NCBI GenBank assembly: GCA_015662065.1
Contig: DQUX01000081.1
Location: 1 to 13,421 of the forward strand
Direction of reading: 5' to 3'
From: Anaerolineales bacterium
GTDB taxonomy: Bacteria; Chloroflexota; Anaerolineae; B4-G1; DUEL01
DNA length: 13,421 bases
Below the pieces are notes generated by a model. That model saw only the letters and a list, made by a program, of their open reading frames with translations. It did not search any database and was not told where the DNA came from. The first letter of the stretch is position 1. The number at the start of each line of letters is the position of its first letter. Below are positions 13,001 to 13,421 of this stretch, in pieces. A program made the position numbers and the translations under genes.

Positions 13001-13333
13001 CTCGTTGTATTCTTCGGTATCCTCAGTGGGGTCACAATTGTACCCTGCATCCGTGAAGAGGAAAGGGGGATCAGCACTGAGATTGGTACAGGGGGTTCCG
13101 TCAAGCCGCTCCCCCTGAACGGGCTGGTAGGTGATGGCCCAGCGAACCGCCTCGCGGGCAGCGTGCTCCACCGCCAGGTAACCCTGGATCACCAGCGAGG
13201 CCTCGATGACGAGGAAGATGATGAGCAGCAGAACCGGCAGGACGAGGGCGAACTCAGCCATACCCTGACCCCACTCCCGGCGGCGCCGCAGGCGGGGCAC
13301 AGGGACTCCCTTGCTTCTCGGGAAAAACTTCAT
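10082..13333 (-). CDS. Giant TadE-type pseudopilin fused to a multi-domain beta-sandwich adhesin
   Basis: This protein of 1083 residues is about five times the usual TadE length. WGQGMAEFALVLPVLLLIIF (21-40) is a TadE N-terminus with G22 and Glu27 spaced as in a prepilin cleavage site. The TadE-like region runs to about 210. A Pro/Thr/Glu linker (220-256) leads to an Ig-like domain (258-345, with PVPDVLVSLST), a second beta-rich segment (360-470), a CARDB-like domain (471-586, LPDLVVMSFDVPDEI to EEDEDNNVGMIEI), a jelly-roll module (594-765, YYIWARG, MREDGFEWATIVLTT), a Gly/Pro linker (766-800), a second CBM-like jelly roll (801-980, LLRSGGFEG to FFYLDDLEC) and a C-terminal carboxypeptidase-regulatory-like Ig fold (995-1083). 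I infer a fibre-linked adhesin, perhaps at the tip. The start at 13333 is set by AAGGAGG upstream; ATG 13369 would read through it. It is the first gene of its block. Confidence 0.88.
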   Translation of the reverse strand: MKFFPRSKGVPVPRLRRRREWGQGMAEFALVLPVLLLIIFLVIEASLVIQGYLAVEHAAREAVRWAITYQPVQGERLDGTPCTNLSADPPFLFTDAGYNCDPTEDTEEYNERRVALIKEIALDRARGLRIRQGFLGMTEAEFQANFEQPGFFGVRVWGFPSYVDPEELDHPGLPGLPVRVQVVHNVEILDPFFRLIAPHVRVEAHAEMINEGIQVGFGNVPPPTFNPLPTFIVTPPEGVPTETSEPEATPTQEPVDYGVDITFDYAVNQLPLQRAHNVTVTVIDEGTGAPVPDVLVSLSTDLGAYDYSGVSPQYVEAPTDGSGEAIRTVYANRPGVASLEAWIDLDGDDYWDLGEPGDTAGKEWQIEGAYILASTHEVYPLDWITVDVYDHSPTQNPYTLLWCRQSITGGLESAVLLSDVNVDTGGDATDLPVEIPDGSEGYYRLETHTGSGSCGDEDTLAAFSAEIHAMPALPDLVVMSFDVPDEIQPTTTFVMSVIIANMSAGRATEPFDVDFYVDPGGEPAQGRLGVVKQWVDGIGPYETVVVTTTMWVEDAGVHEIWARVDTTDYIEEEDEDNNVGMIEITAGCPLEEQDGQVVIPATMYDSYQDGYYYSRTKIWQPTSYGGVPTMLALQDTGDNFSSWYHFDNPPSDYRDPPVLIYNVNFTTPGTYYIWARGRPCAESSRGCYGSSGSNDSFWVTLDGKPDTNNYYRVTGFSAGGLSWASRIHGYSGQPRLFVPTAGVHQVQVRMREDGFEWATIVLTTTAGGPGPSGDGPSFTCGAGDDPPWPPGPNYKPPGLIECTQLLRSGGFEGNPQTVFQYWRAGGTGAYQRTGYLQYEGAFSMRLHASLGTYPCDQNSYAPYLYQTVQIPTDVISLTRIIVEGQRAVAGSLAPCSYPDSPDADDIIYAQMRDSGGVPIATAVSLANGGAATETWESFSVDFTDEIGLESRAGENVQVYFYATHDQDYDGTFFYLDDLECNVCTEQPIPDPVPGTASIGGLVRAMLGGVPQPLTGAEVWAYSQGGEVYYTRSIHDGTYHFYNIPPGTYWIYSEAWVGGYLRTDSTTVTVVADERNYSVHLLLQ

Positions 13334-13339
13334 GGCCTC

Positions 13340-13346
13340 CCTCCTT
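13340..13346 (-). promoter_or_regulatory. Ribosome binding site of the giant TadE-adhesin gene
   Basis: AAGGAGG ends 6 nt before the ATG at 13333, with a second GGGAGG overlapping closer in. It decides the start against the in-frame ATG at 13369. Confidence 0.85.
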
Positions 13347-13421
13347 GCAGATCGGTCGCCCGGGGCCATGAGGTCCTCTGGTTACCGGGCCAGAACGAAT
13401 TTTCTACCCTCTCCAACGTCC
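13347..13421. other. Upstream end of the window, no gene seen
   Basis: This stretch lies before the first gene of the surface-protein block. A weak -10-like TAGAAA (13401-13406, minus strand) is present, but its -35 would fall outside the window. A short CTGG/CCAG inverted pair (13379-13394) is too small to weigh. Whether the block starts with its own promoter cannot be judged here. Confidence 0.5.

Noticed and set aside
13370..13421. Promoter for the surface-protein block
   Set aside because: A TAGAAA box is seen but no -35 can be checked because the window ends; not strong enough to annotate.
1..13421. tRNA, rRNA, CRISPR array, transposase or phage genes
   Set aside because: No cloverleaf, rRNA-like stretch, regularly spaced repeat array or mobile-element gene was recognised on either strand.

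Overview
The window is a high-GC, densely packed gene block in which every convincing gene lies on the minus strand. It encodes a Tad/Flp-type (tight adherence) type IVc pilus or secretion apparatus. The style of the proteins suggests an uncultured Chloroflexota (Anaerolineae-like) bacterium. The clues are a CpaE with an N-terminal receiver domain, CpaB followed directly by CpaE with no secretin gene between them, large surface proteins with Pro/Thr linkers, and a secreted protein ending in a VYLPLLFRN-like tail. The taxonomic call is inference; there is no rRNA or marker gene in the window.

Read in the direction of transcription (right to left), the first block (13333 to 5082) encodes surface and pseudopilin-like components: a 1083-residue TadE-type protein fused to a long chain of beta-sandwich domains (10082-13333); a secreted beta-propeller-like protein (8543-10024); a small membrane-anchored protein with a PepSY-like end (7925-8542); a plain TadE-like protein (7266-7889); and a TadG-like von Willebrand A protein whose A domain is interrupted by about 310 residues (5082-7226). 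Gaps are 0 to 57 nt, so the block is probably one transcript.

A 367-bp non-coding interval (4715-5081) separates the blocks. Its left part holds a strong sigma70-type promoter reading leftward and a partial direct repeat. Its right part is full of hairpins and short repeats.

The second block (4714 to the left edge) encodes the machine: CpaB/RcpC, CpaE/TadZ (receiver plus ParA-like ATPase), CpaF/TadA (secretion ATPase) and TadB (inner-membrane platform). At the left edge a 12-codon reading frame overlaps the tadB stop by ATGA. It is either the start of tadC or, more likely in my reading, the last membrane helix of TadB displaced by a one-base frameshift.

Together the genes would assemble a Tad fibre and deliver large, probably glycan- or surface-binding, proteins to the cell exterior. 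The most notable features are the TadE-adhesin fusion, the split VWA domain, and a related jelly-roll module shared by these two proteins. No Flp pilin, prepilin peptidase (TadV/CpaA), secretin (CpaC/RcpA) or complete TadC is present in the window.
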